This document shows, piece by piece, positions 1 through 8,717 of a stretch of DNA of 64,000 nt. The DNA is from an uncultured Balneola sp. (GTDB lineage: Bacteria; Bacteroidota; Rhodothermia; Balneolales; Balneolaceae): positions 62,001 to 126,000 of the forward strand of contig CAJXQC010000008.1 of the NCBI GenBank assembly GCA_913058495.1, read 5' to 3'. The notes beneath the pieces were generated by a model. That model was not told the DNA's origin and did no database searches. It saw only the letters and a list, made by a program, of their open reading frames with translations. A program made the translations under genes and the position numbers. Numbering within the stretch: the stretch's first letter is position 1; every line of letters begins with the position of its first letter.

Positions 1-77
1 GCAAGGACTTTAGTATTTTAAGAACTAAATCGTTATAAACTTCAGAGCAAGGGGTGTAAAAATACCCATCTAGTTAA

Positions 78-266
78 TTAAGATAGCATATCGTATAACA
101 TAATCACTAGATTATAAAGTAAAAATCCAGCAATAAATCGAACAGGTAATAATCCCTTATCTTTTGGATCAACTTTAAACTTAGTTTTGTTGAAAACAAA
201 AGCAGGATTTAATACAAGCAAAATGAGAAGAATTGTTAATAAGAAAGAAAGTGTGTAAAAAAGCAT
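78..266 (-). CDS. Small two-helix membrane protein, unknown
   Basis: A 62-residue protein of unknown function. Two hydrophobic segments are visible, about residues 2-25 and 43-61, separated by a short lysine/aspartate-rich loop, so both probably span the inner membrane. It starts 6 bases after the stop of the creatininase-family gene on the same strand, which suggests co-transcription and is the main reason to believe it is real. No catalytic motif is recognisable. It could be a small accessory subunit or a spurious reading frame. Confidence 0.55.
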   Translation of the reverse strand: MLFYTLSFLLTILLILLVLNPAFVFNKTKFKVDPKDKGLLPVRFIAGFLLYNLVIMLYDMLS

Positions 267-272
267 GATAAC

Positions 273-1094
273 CTACTTATAAAGACCCGCTAAATCCCAT
301 TTCTCAATCACTTCTTTAATCAGATTAAAAACCCGGACATTTACTCTCTTGTAATATTCTTTGGCTTGGGCTTCATCAAAAGTTGGGTATCCCTGCCCTG
401 CTTCGTACAGTCCGATGGAAGAAGGAAACGGATAAGCGCTCCACGTAGAACCTGAAGGATACGGAGTCGTCATTTCTTCGCCGGTGTATCTGTCTTTGTG
501 AATATGCTCGGGAACAATAGCCTGAATATAAGCCGTTTCGTTATTGCCGCTATGACCTCCGTTCTCTCCAAACACGGCAAAGGTGTCTTCAGAAACCACG
601 CTCCACCAGTTTATGACCAGAATTCGTACTCTTAATTCAGGAGAAAGTTTTTCAGCCACGGATCTTAGAATAGCAGTTTGCGGACCACCGTGACCGTTTA
701 GAATGATAATATTTTTAAACTTATTGCCGGCCAATCCTTTAAGAATATCTGCTATAAATAAAGAATACGCTTTTTCTGAGATCGCAAACGCTCCCGGATA
801 AGCCTGCATAGAACCGGTAACTCCATAATTCAGGGTCGGAGCGATCATGGCATTTAATCCCTCAGCAAATTCCAGTGCCATTCGTTCAGGAGCCAGATTA
901 TCTGCCCCGTTTGGGATGACTCCATGAGGTTCTAACGTCCCCACCGGAAGTAAAACCATTTCTATCTTCTCAGGTACAAACTCCGCAAACTCCAACCAAT
1001 TGATGAGATTCATTTCCCGGGTGGTAGGTTTATCTTGTGCGATGAGTACAGAGGAAATTCCCAATAATAAGGTGGTAAATAATATCTTTTTCAT
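273..1094 (-). CDS. Secreted creatininase-family amidohydrolase
   Basis: Metal-dependent amidohydrolase of the creatininase family (creatininase, mycofactocin protein MftE, formamide hydrolases). The family motifs are intact: the LPVGTLEPHG block with E56, H58 and D65, the NGHGG block at 133-137, and GGHSGNNET with H181 and E186, which together supply the two-metal site. Unlike most family members it begins with a signal peptide (about residues 1-19, ending in LIAQ), so it should act in the periplasm. At 273 residues it has the usual length plus the signal. The substrate cannot be inferred. It is followed by the small membrane protein at 78-266. Confidence 0.85.
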   Translation of the reverse strand: MKKILFTTLLLGISSVLIAQDKPTTREMNLINWLEFAEFVPEKIEMVLLPVGTLEPHGVIPNGADNLAPERMALEFAEGLNAMIAPTLNYGVTGSMQAYPGAFAISEKAYSLFIADILKGLAGNKFKNIIILNGHGGPQTAILRSVAEKLSPELRVRILVINWWSVVSEDTFAVFGENGGHSGNNETAYIQAIVPEHIHKDRYTGEEMTTPYPSGSTWSAYPFPSSIGLYEAGQGYPTFDEAQAKEYYKRVNVRVFNLIKEVIEKWDLAGLYK

Positions 1095-1264
1095 GGCTGC
1101 TTAGTTTATGATTGCTTTCAATTTATCTCAATTTAATCTCTTTCCCAAGCTCTTGCTGTATCCATGAATAGTGATCTTTGTAGAAGAAGTTATCTATTAA
1201 ACCAAGACTAAAGTCCTTGGAAATCACATCGTAAAAGATATTTGGAGCAGGAGCTCCTCGATTT

Positions 1265-1288
1265 CATCCCAAGCAGGAGCTTGGGATG
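1265..1288. repeat. 9-bp perfect hairpin in intergenic repeat-like DNA
   Basis: CATCCCAAG and CTTGGGATG form a perfect 9-bp stem around a 6-base loop. A second small dyad (GGAGC/GCTCC) lies at 1244-1257. The hairpin has no T-run directly after it on either strand and sits between two minus-strand genes. It looks like a remnant of a palindromic intergenic repeat rather than a clean terminator. Confidence 0.5.
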
Positions 1289-1325
1289 GAGAAACAAGCA
1301 GAACGAGATTCTTTAAATTTAAAGT

Positions 1326-1790
1326 CTAGTTTGACGCTTTGTGATAGTAGACCAAATTGAGATAGTTTTTATTTATTAAATCACAAACTAAAACGGCGTT
1401 ATTACTTCCATTAACTACTACAAAACGTCCGGTATCTATATCTCCGGTAACAATATAAAGTTCGTTTGCAGCAAGAAAATCAGTTATTTCTTTTTGAGAA
1501 TTCAGACTTTTTAAAACTCTCCAGTATTGAAATCCAACACCATTTTCATCAGCACTGAATTCTTTTGTACTAAATTGGAATCCATAGAGAGTGTCTTCAA
1601 TTACTTTTTCATAAAGTAGAACATCTACTCCTTTTATATGTTTAAACCCATTTTTCATAAGTTGGTTGGTAGTAATATCTGAAGCTGAGTCTATCGGTAC
1701 TAGCCATTTTGATTCAATTGAATAATTATTACAAGACAATAAGAAAATAGTGTAAAAAACTAATAGTAAAGCTTTCATTTTAATTGTCAT
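1326..1790 (-). CDS. Hypothetical lipoprotein
   Basis: A 154-residue protein with a lipoprotein signal: hydrophobic residues 5-16 followed by the lipobox LLSC with Cys20, so it should be anchored in a membrane on the periplasmic side. The remainder has no recognised domain. An in-frame ATG at 1778 (residue 5) would also give a complete lipoprotein signal and may be the true start. It is unlinked in function to its neighbours as far as can be seen. Confidence 0.7.
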   Translation of the reverse strand: MTIKMKALLLVFYTIFLLSCNNYSIESKWLVPIDSASDITTNQLMKNGFKHIKGVDVLLYEKVIEDTLYGFQFSTKEFSADENGVGFQYWRVLKSLNSQKEITDFLAANELYIVTGDIDTGRFVVVNGSNNAVLVCDLINKNYLNLVYYHKASN

Positions 1791-1835
1791 TTAGATCTCA
1801 AAAATCTACAAGGGTTAATAGTAACCAAAGCGGAT

Positions 1836-1864
1836 CAGGATTCTTTATTTCGATAGAAATCCTG
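1836..1864 (-). other. Short hairpin downstream of the symporter gene
   Basis: CAGGATT and AATCCTG form a perfect 7-bp stem with a 15-base loop, 20 bases past the stop of the minus-strand symporter. There is no T-run after it, so it is at best a weak terminator or an mRNA 3'-end stabiliser. Confidence 0.3.
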
Positions 1865-1883
1865 TTAATCATGAAAATCATTT

Positions 1884-3380
1884 CTAATCCTGGTCAGCGC
1901 TTGAATTATTTCTGACCAATTTCTTATTAAAGAACTTCACCAGTCCAAAGGCAATTGCCCACTGAACAAGTACTGTAGCAACAGAAAATGCGCTTAGTGG
2001 ATTGTACCAGCTGTCCGGTGCGTACTCGGTTGCACTTAAGAACATCCACCATCCAAGCAGCGTGATAACCTCAACAGGAACGATGTACTTCAAAATGATC
2101 TCCCACCATCTTCCGAGTTGTACTCCTTCAGGATCAGTATTAACCAATTCGCTTCTGAATTTATGTACACCATATTTGATAACAGCATAACTAATAAAAG
2201 CACCGGAAACCATCAGTCCTACTCCCCATACAAAATCCTGATTGGCAAAGAAGCTCAGATTCATTGCGGAAGGTATACCAAATGCAAAACCTGCAACACA
2301 AATCACCATGGTAGCTTTCTTTCTTTTTATTCCTGTGTTCACAAATACTTTAGTTGCCAACTCGATCATAGATATCAAAGAACTGAATGCAGCGAATGTC
2401 AATCCTAAGAAAAACAGAATAGAGAAAATCCCTCCTCCACTCATGGTCGCAAACAATCTTGGCATCCAGATGAAAGTTAAACCGGTTGAAGCCGGTCCTG
2501 AAGTTTTCATTACATCAAGAATTTCTGCATTGGACATCGTTGCACCAAGCGTACCAAACACAGTAGAGAAAATGATTATCGCTGAAACAATAGAAACCAT
2601 ATTATTCCCGATCCCCGTCTGAAAAGCACTGACCGTTACATTATCCTGCTTTCTCATATAGGTAGCATATGTTAGTATCAGTCCCCAAGCTGCTCCTGTA
2701 TCCCAGGCATTTTGGGTTAAAGCTTCCAACCATAAATTAGGATTTTTCAAATCACTCCAATCCGGAGTAAATAGATATGAAATACCGGCTCCGCTTCCCT
2801 CAATGGTTAGGGCTTTTACTAAAGAGATCACCAATACAACCAATAGCGATGGAATCAGGAATTTATTGACCTTTTCTATAGATTTTATTCCTTTCAGAAC
2901 AATATAACCACCCAACAACATCACCGTTGCATGAGTCAGGATCGGCCAGTTAGAAGCCTGAAAGTTATTCCAGATTCCCAGTGCTTGGTCTGCAGTTTCA
3001 GGAAGAGGTGCGAACAAAGCTTGTGATAAATAATACAAACACCATCCTGCTACCACACTGTAATAGAACATAATGGCCGTGGCTACAAAACCAATAAAGC
3101 CACCCATCCATCCTTTTTTTTCACCGATCAGATCCGCAAAAGACTGAACCACACTTTTCCGACTGTGTCTACCGATTCCATATTCTGCTATAATTAAAGG
3201 AATGGACCACATAAATAAGAAAATAGCCCAGGCTATCAGGAAAGCTCCTGCACCATCTTCCCCTCCATTTTGTGCTGCTATTCTAGGGAATCTCCAGATA
3301 TTACCTGTACCAACGGCAATTCCAAGAACACTTAGAATCATGCCTAATTTGGAGGAAAAAACTTGTTTCGGTTCGCTCAT
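1884..3380 (-). CDS. Sodium-dependent transporter, NSS/SNF family
   Basis: A 498-residue polytopic membrane protein of the neurotransmitter:sodium symporter family (LeuT fold), with about 11-12 hydrophobic helices. The N-terminal signature with GTGNIWRFP at about residues 24-32, which lines the sodium and substrate sites, is intact, followed by the NGGEDGAGAF segment. Bacterial members import amino acids with sodium, which fits a marine organism; the substrate here is not predictable. The length is typical. No adjacent gene suggests a pathway. Confidence 0.92.
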   Translation of the reverse strand: MSEPKQVFSSKLGMILSVLGIAVGTGNIWRFPRIAAQNGGEDGAGAFLIAWAIFLFMWSIPLIIAEYGIGRHSRKSVVQSFADLIGEKKGWMGGFIGFVATAIMFYYSVVAGWCLYYLSQALFAPLPETADQALGIWNNFQASNWPILTHATVMLLGGYIVLKGIKSIEKVNKFLIPSLLVVLVISLVKALTIEGSGAGISYLFTPDWSDLKNPNLWLEALTQNAWDTGAAWGLILTYATYMRKQDNVTVSAFQTGIGNNMVSIVSAIIIFSTVFGTLGATMSNAEILDVMKTSGPASTGLTFIWMPRLFATMSGGGIFSILFFLGLTFAAFSSLISMIELATKVFVNTGIKRKKATMVICVAGFAFGIPSAMNLSFFANQDFVWGVGLMVSGAFISYAVIKYGVHKFRSELVNTDPEGVQLGRWWEIILKYIVPVEVITLLGWWMFLSATEYAPDSWYNPLSAFSVATVLVQWAIAFGLVKFFNKKLVRNNSSADQD

Positions 3381-3558
3381 TTTAAAAAATAATGTTAATT
3401 AAAAAAATACATGTTTAAAGTAGCCGTTTCTTCACCTGAAGATTATTATCTTGGTGGTTTCTATATTTTGAATAGAACATGGCTATGCCTATAATTGCAA
3501 GCCAAGCATAACGGTAATAAACGACTATCCAAAAAACAATTTCTTAAGAAAATTTTCG

Positions 3559-6549
3559 ATGTTTTCAGATCATAAAACAACCAATAAGTACCTCGCTTTA
3601 TTCACTTTCTTTACTTCGTTAATCATTTACTGCCTTACACTTGCACCCACTGCCAGTTTTTGGGATGCCGGCGAATTTATTGCTGTTGCGCACGGATTAC
3701 AAGTAAACCATCCTCCCGGAGCTCCTTTTTACTCTATTCTTGGTAGAATTTTCTCCATGTTTATGCCTACAGAATATGTTGCTGTGAGCATTAATTTCAT
3801 CAGTGCCCTAGCATCTGCACTAACTATCATGCTCTTATATCTGATCATTGTTCGTCTGATAAGAGAATGGAAAGGTGATGTTTCAGAATTCAGCCTGATG
3901 GACAAAATCGGAATGTACGGTGGAGCTTTAGTTGGTGCACTTACATTTGCAGTTTCAGATACATTCTGGTTTAACGCTGTAGAAGCTGAAGTTTATGCAC
4001 TGTCTATGTTCTTTACGGCAATTGTAGTCTGGCTTGCCCTAAAATGGTCGGAACGTCATGAGGACCCTTATAACGAAAAATGGCTGGTTTTGATCGCATA
4101 TATGTTTGGATTAGCCATCGGGGTTCACCTCTTGAATTTGTTAGCACTCTTTTTTGTAGCTCTCATTATTTATTTCAAGAAGAAAGATTTCACCTATATG
4201 TCGTTTGGCATAATGGGAATTCTGGCAGTCACCTCCTTTTTTGTGATTTATCCTGCTACTATAAAATGGATACCGGATTGGTCCTCCAAAGTCGGAGGTG
4301 CCACTTATGGCCTGATCAACCCTCTCGTATTCATCTTTTTAATAATGTTTGCGGTAGCCTGGGGTGTTTGGTATACCCATAAAAAGAAATATCGCCTCGC
4401 AAACATAGCGATCATCAGTTACGCTATGATTCTAATGGGTTTCTCTTCCTACTCAGTAATTATGATCCGATCTATTGCTGATCCTCCCATTGATGAGAAC
4501 GATCCTGAAACTGTAGAAGCTTTTGTAAAGTATCTGAACAGAGATCAATATGGTGATACTCCGATTCTGAAAGGAAATAATTATGATGACGCCACCGGAC
4601 AAGTAACCCGTGGCACTGAAAATGAAGAACTTTTTCCGCGTCGCCATTCTCTGGATCCGCGTCATATGGAATACTACAGCAGATATGATAGTGACTGGGA
4701 CTTCTTCTGGGATTATCAGGTCATCCACATGTATGTTAGATATTTTAACTGGAACTTTATAGGCAGAGCTTCAGATATACAGGATACCGGTTGGCAATCC
4801 GGTTTTTCAGCTCCGAAATATCCGAGTAATAAGGCAAGTAATTCCTATTTCTATATTCCTTTCCTGCTTGGACTTTTTGGTCTCATTTATCACTTTTCCA
4901 CGGATAAGAAACGGGCATTTGCCGTCCTTTCTCTATTTGCTGTAACTGGAATCGCTGTAATTTTCTATCTCAATCAACCACCCTATCAACCCAGGGAGAG
5001 AGATTATGCCTACGTCGGTTCCTTTTTTGCATTTTCAATCTGGATCGGAATTGGGGTAACCGGATTGGTTGACCTGATCAAATCCTACATCAAAGAGAAT
5101 TCTATGGCAGCTTATGCAATAATTGGGTTGTGTTTAGTTGCTTCACCTGTTTGGATGGGATATCAAAATTGGGATGATCATGACAGAAGTGATCGTTATA
5201 TAGCTCCTGATTATGCTAAGAATCTTTTGAATTCCTTAGCTCCAAACGCTTTAGTATTTACTAATGGTGATAACGATACCTTCCCTCTTTGGTATGCTCA
5301 AGAAGTGGAAGGCGTCAGAACAGACGTTCGTATTGTTTGCTTGAGTTTATTGAATACAGATTGGTACATCAAACAGCTACGTGATCAATGGTCGCATGAG
5401 TCTGCTCCGCTGCCCATCAATTTGACTGATAAGGAAGTTGAACAAATTACTTCCGGGATTTCACAATGGAGACCACAGAATATTACAATACCAGTGAATA
5501 AAGACATGCTGAGAAGAGCTTTTTCAGAAGACTCTCAGTATAAAGAAGCAATCGGAGTTTCCAGCAGTGAAATTCCTATTCTTCAAACAGGAACTGATTA
5601 CGAGATCCCTGTTGACTCGTTGGATGATGTAGTTAGCTGGAGACTTGCAGGAAGATATTACGGCAAAGATCAGGCAGGAAATGACATCAGATATCTTCAA
5701 ATTCAGGATAGATTAATTCTTGAAATACTTGAAAGCAATAACTGGTTACGACCTGTTTATTTTGCAAATACAGTATCCGGCCAGAGCCAACTTAATCTTC
5801 AGGATTATTTCCGCACAGAAGGTAAAGCATACCGTGTGATCCCTAAGAAAATGGAAGCACAGGTTGGAAATGCATATATAGATGCTGAAATTCATGCCAG
5901 AAGATTTCGTGATTTCAGTCACCGTGAATGGGGAAATCCTGATGTTTATTTTGATGAAAATATTCGTCGTATGATGGGTAATTATCGTTATAATTATCTG
6001 CAACTGGCAGAAAAATACATAATTCAGAATCAGCCGGATAGTGCTCTGTATTGGTTAAAACATGGTGAAGAAGTTATACCACTTCGCGAAGATGAAGAAG
6101 TAAGCACCATTTTAGCTCTTTATGCAAACAGATATGCTCAACTGGGGAATAATGACGATGCCTTACGCTTATTAAATTCTTCTCTGGATGGGTTTATTAA
6201 AAATCTTGATACTGAATTTGACAGATTTCAAAGTATTCAGAATAAACTTGCTGAAATATCTTCTCAATATGAGCAAGCAAGAAGAAATGCCGATATAAAA
6301 GCTCAACGATCACTCACTCAACGAAATAACTCGTTGGTTCAACAGGCGCAAAGTGTCTCTGAAAATATTATGAGGGAACGTCAGGCATTAATAATTGTAC
6401 AATTTGTTTATTTCAAAGCAGGTAACGACGAACAAGGCCTAAAGATAGCCGAAGAAACAAATGCCAAATTTGAGGGCACTCAAATACCTTTAATTCCAAA
6501 AAACCGGGAAGAAAGTATTCAAAGAGGAACTCAATTCGGTTTAAATTAA
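3559..6549 (+). CDS. DUF2723 membrane protein (TMEM260-like glycosyltransferase) with C-terminal TPR region
   Basis: A 996-residue protein. The N-terminal half has many membrane helices and the DUF2723 signature: WDAGEF at residues 36-40 (D37, E39) and NHPPGAP near 50-56. In GT-C glycosyltransferases an acidic residue in the first periplasmic loop is catalytic, and human TMEM260, an O-mannosyltransferase, belongs to this family. The soluble C-terminal part (about 770-996) is helical and TPR-like. The likely role is transfer of a sugar from a lipid carrier to exported proteins; this is inferred from the family. The gene is followed by a strong hairpin at 6564-6596. Confidence 0.85.
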   Translation: MFSDHKTTNKYLALFTFFTSLIIYCLTLAPTASFWDAGEFIAVAHGLQVNHPPGAPFYSILGRIFSMFMPTEYVAVSINFISALASALTIMLLYLIIVRLIREWKGDVSEFSLMDKIGMYGGALVGALTFAVSDTFWFNAVEAEVYALSMFFTAIVVWLALKWSERHEDPYNEKWLVLIAYMFGLAIGVHLLNLLALFFVALIIYFKKKDFTYMSFGIMGILAVTSFFVIYPATIKWIPDWSSKVGGATYGLINPLVFIFLIMFAVAWGVWYTHKKKYRLANIAIISYAMILMGFSSYSVIMIRSIADPPIDENDPETVEAFVKYLNRDQYGDTPILKGNNYDDATGQVTRGTENEELFPRRHSLDPRHMEYYSRYDSDWDFFWDYQVIHMYVRYFNWNFIGRASDIQDTGWQSGFSAPKYPSNKASNSYFYIPFLLGLFGLIYHFSTDKKRAFAVLSLFAVTGIAVIFYLNQPPYQPRERDYAYVGSFFAFSIWIGIGVTGLVDLIKSYIKENSMAAYAIIGLCLVASPVWMGYQNWDDHDRSDRYIAPDYAKNLLNSLAPNALVFTNGDNDTFPLWYAQEVEGVRTDVRIVCLSLLNTDWYIKQLRDQWSHESAPLPINLTDKEVEQITSGISQWRPQNITIPVNKDMLRRAFSEDSQYKEAIGVSSSEIPILQTGTDYEIPVDSLDDVVSWRLAGRYYGKDQAGNDIRYLQIQDRLILEILESNNWLRPVYFANTVSGQSQLNLQDYFRTEGKAYRVIPKKMEAQVGNAYIDAEIHARRFRDFSHREWGNPDVYFDENIRRMMGNYRYNYLQLAEKYIIQNQPDSALYWLKHGEEVIPLREDEEVSTILALYANRYAQLGNNDDALRLLNSSLDGFIKNLDTEFDRFQSIQNKLAEISSQYEQARRNADIKAQRSLTQRNNSLVQQAQSVSENIMRERQALIIVQFVYFKAGNDEQGLKIAEETNAKFEGTQIPLIPKNREESIQRGTQFGLN

Positions 6550-6563
6550 CCATCTATTTATAG

Positions 6564-6596
6564 TTAGCTCTCAGTATCGTATATTCTGAGAGCTAA
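6564..6596 (+). terminator. Hairpin terminator after the DUF2723 gene
   Basis: TTAGCTCTCAG and CTGAGAGCTAA form a perfect 11-bp stem with an 11-base loop, 14 bases past the stop codon. The following bases AATTTTAT give only a short T-run, so termination may be partial and the next gene at 6608 could receive read-through. Confidence 0.6.
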
Positions 6597-6607
6597 AATT
6601 TTATATC

Positions 6608-7054
6608 ATGATTCATCAATTTACAGCAGAAAACATTACAACCATTGGTAAAGTACTTGGTGCTACTCCAAAACCACTTGGTAAAGACGTATTCAGAATC
6701 GAAGTAAAGAACGAGGAAGAAAATCGAAAACTTGCTCTTGAAATTCACCTTGGATTGGATGTTAATGGTGAAGAAATGAATATGGTATCTGTTTATGCAT
6801 ACAATACTTTTCTTCAGTTACATAATTGTACTGCTTTTGTAGCAAGCGAAATACTTCAACAGGTTACTTTTTTCGGTAAATCAGGTGAAAAAACATCAGG
6901 TTTAATAGTAGAAAAAGCAGCCGGTTGTAGTCTCTATGCTAATGTTGATGAAAGTTTACTTACTGGAGACTTCACTCAACTCCCTGAAGATATGATGATG
7001 TGTGGTATAGCATTGTCGCTTACAGAGTCAATGGATGATGACTTCAGCTTTTAA
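6608..7054 (+). CDS. Conserved-looking hypothetical protein, acidic
   Basis: A 148-residue soluble protein without signal peptide or membrane helix. It is acidic, especially the C-terminus (MDDDFSF). I do not recognise the family. It lies 9 bases upstream of the ybeY start on the same strand and is probably co-transcribed with it, which hints at a housekeeping cytoplasmic role, but nothing in the sequence identifies one. Confidence 0.75.
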   Translation: MIHQFTAENITTIGKVLGATPKPLGKDVFRIEVKNEEENRKLALEIHLGLDVNGEEMNMVSVYAYNTFLQLHNCTAFVASEILQQVTFFGKSGEKTSGLIVEKAAGCSLYANVDESLLTGDFTQLPEDMMMCGIALSLTESMDDDFSF

Positions 7055-7063
7055 CTGCTGATT

Positions 7064-7504
7064 GTGGCTGAGACCTACCCTCTTCAAATATTCAACACCA
7101 CTGATATCGATTTGCCTTGCAAAGAGATCGATTGCAGAAAAGTTTTTGAATTTGTTGCTCAACATGAAAAAGTGATCTTTGAACTGGTTGAGCTTGCTTA
7201 TGTGGATGAGCAAGAAATCATAAGAATAAACAAGGAATTCCTGAAACGGGATTATATTACTGACATTATTTCATTCCGTTACGATGAGGATAATTCGAAT
7301 ACCAAGATCGAAGGCACGTTATATTGTTGCTTATCAAGGATAATAGATCAGGCTAAGGAGTTTAATCAAACTTCTGAAAAAGAGTGTCTCAGAATATTAA
7401 TTCATGGTTTACTTCATCTGATTGGATATGAAGATCAGTCTGAAGCAGAAAAAGAGGAAATGACGAATTTAGAAAACCTGTATTTATCTATGTTTTACGA
7501 GTAA
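7064..7504 (+). CDS. ybeY: Endoribonuclease YbeY, rRNA maturation factor
   Basis: YbeY is a single-strand endoribonuclease needed for 16S rRNA 3'-end maturation and ribosome quality control. The metal-binding signature is present as HGLLHLIGYED at 114-124: H114 and H118 are conserved, while the third ligand position, His in E. coli, is D124. The 146-residue length is normal. The start is GTG at 7064, giving a 9-base gap after the preceding gene; no good ATG exists near it. The DUF445 gene follows after 41 bases. Confidence 0.92.
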   Translation: MAETYPLQIFNTTDIDLPCKEIDCRKVFEFVAQHEKVIFELVELAYVDEQEIIRINKEFLKRDYITDIISFRYDEDNSNTKIEGTLYCCLSRIIDQAKEFNQTSEKECLRILIHGLLHLIGYEDQSEAEKEEMTNLENLYLSMFYE

Positions 7505-7545
7505 CCTATGCCTCTTTCACTCGTAGCAATGCCAAAACTAATAGT

Positions 7546-8694
7546 ATGGCTGAACACAAAGAAGAAAATATCATTACAGAACGAACTAAAGAATACGGAA
7601 AGCAATTCTGGGGTATTCTTCAGAAACAGATCGAAAAGCAAACTGATACTGAACAAAGTACAGTTGCCAGATTAAGTCCTCCTAAAAAGGAAGGAAAATA
7701 TAAGATCCTGCTAAAGCTTTTATTCCTGTTCCCCCTTCTACTGATCGGTACATTTGTAACTTCCTTTTATTGGGACTTTAACGGTGTTCAAACAACGGTA
7801 ATGGGTTTCAGTGTTGAGTTCGAAGGCTTGATGAGAATACTCTCTATAAGTGGGTTGATCGGTTTCCTTACCAACTGGCTTGCCATTACAATGCTTTTTC
7901 GTCCAGCTAAACGAAGACCCATATTCGGACAAGGATTAGTTCCTGCTCAAAAAGACAGGATTGCATTTCGTTTAGCAGCTGCTGTATCTGAAGACCTTAT
8001 TAATCCTGATATCATAAAACAAAAAATTCAGCAGTCAAATGCTATTTCTAAATACAGAGCACAGGCAACAGAATATATCAGGGAAGTAATTGACGATCCT
8101 GAATTCAGAACCGATCTGAAAGCTCTGGCAGTTAACTATGTAGATGAAATGGTAGCTCAACCCGAAGTAAGAGCCAATATTGCGGAATCGATTATTCATC
8201 AAATTGAGAATAATATAGAAGAGAATTCCTTCGAAAAAGTAGCGCTTAAGGCTTACAGTTTTATCAAAGGACAAGAAATGCAAGCTTTAGTAGAAGACGC
8301 TCTTACAAAGCTCCCGAGCGGTGTAGAAAAGGGTTTAGATAAATTAGACAGCTTTCTGGATACACTCCCTGATAAAATAGAAGCAAACAGCTCTACCATT
8401 GAAAACATTGTCACCTCTCTCCTATACAAACTTATCAATCAATTGGATGTGCACGCATTAGTTGAAGACAACCTCCGAGAATACGATGAACAACGATTGG
8501 AAAAATTGATTAAAAATGCCAGTAATGATCAGCTTCAGTATATACAGTATTTGGGTGCTGTACTTGGAACACTGGGAGGATTCATTATCTGGAAACCAAT
8601 TGGCAGTCTGGTCTTGTTGCTGCTTATAATTTCAATTACCTTAGGATTAGATATTTTACTCCATTGGCTTAAAAACAGAAAACCCAGTGGATAA
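7546..8694 (+). CDS. DUF445 family membrane protein
   Basis: A 382-residue DUF445 protein. A charged cytoplasmic N-terminus is followed by hydrophobic stretches at about 54-72 and 92-120, a long helical region (130-335), and a final membrane helix near 350-372 before a basic tail. The FLTNWLAITMLFRP segment at about 107-120 is typical of the family. The function of DUF445 proteins is not established. The gene lies 23 bases before the subtilase gene in the same direction. Confidence 0.85.
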   Translation: MAEHKEENIITERTKEYGKQFWGILQKQIEKQTDTEQSTVARLSPPKKEGKYKILLKLLFLFPLLLIGTFVTSFYWDFNGVQTTVMGFSVEFEGLMRILSISGLIGFLTNWLAITMLFRPAKRRPIFGQGLVPAQKDRIAFRLAAAVSEDLINPDIIKQKIQQSNAISKYRAQATEYIREVIDDPEFRTDLKALAVNYVDEMVAQPEVRANIAESIIHQIENNIEENSFEKVALKAYSFIKGQEMQALVEDALTKLPSGVEKGLDKLDSFLDTLPDKIEANSSTIENIVTSLLYKLINQLDVHALVEDNLREYDEQRLEKLIKNASNDQLQYIQYLGAVLGTLGGFIIWKPIGSLVLLLLIISITLGLDILLHWLKNRKPSG

Positions 8695-8717
8695 CTGACT
8701 AACAATCTTTAGGGAAT

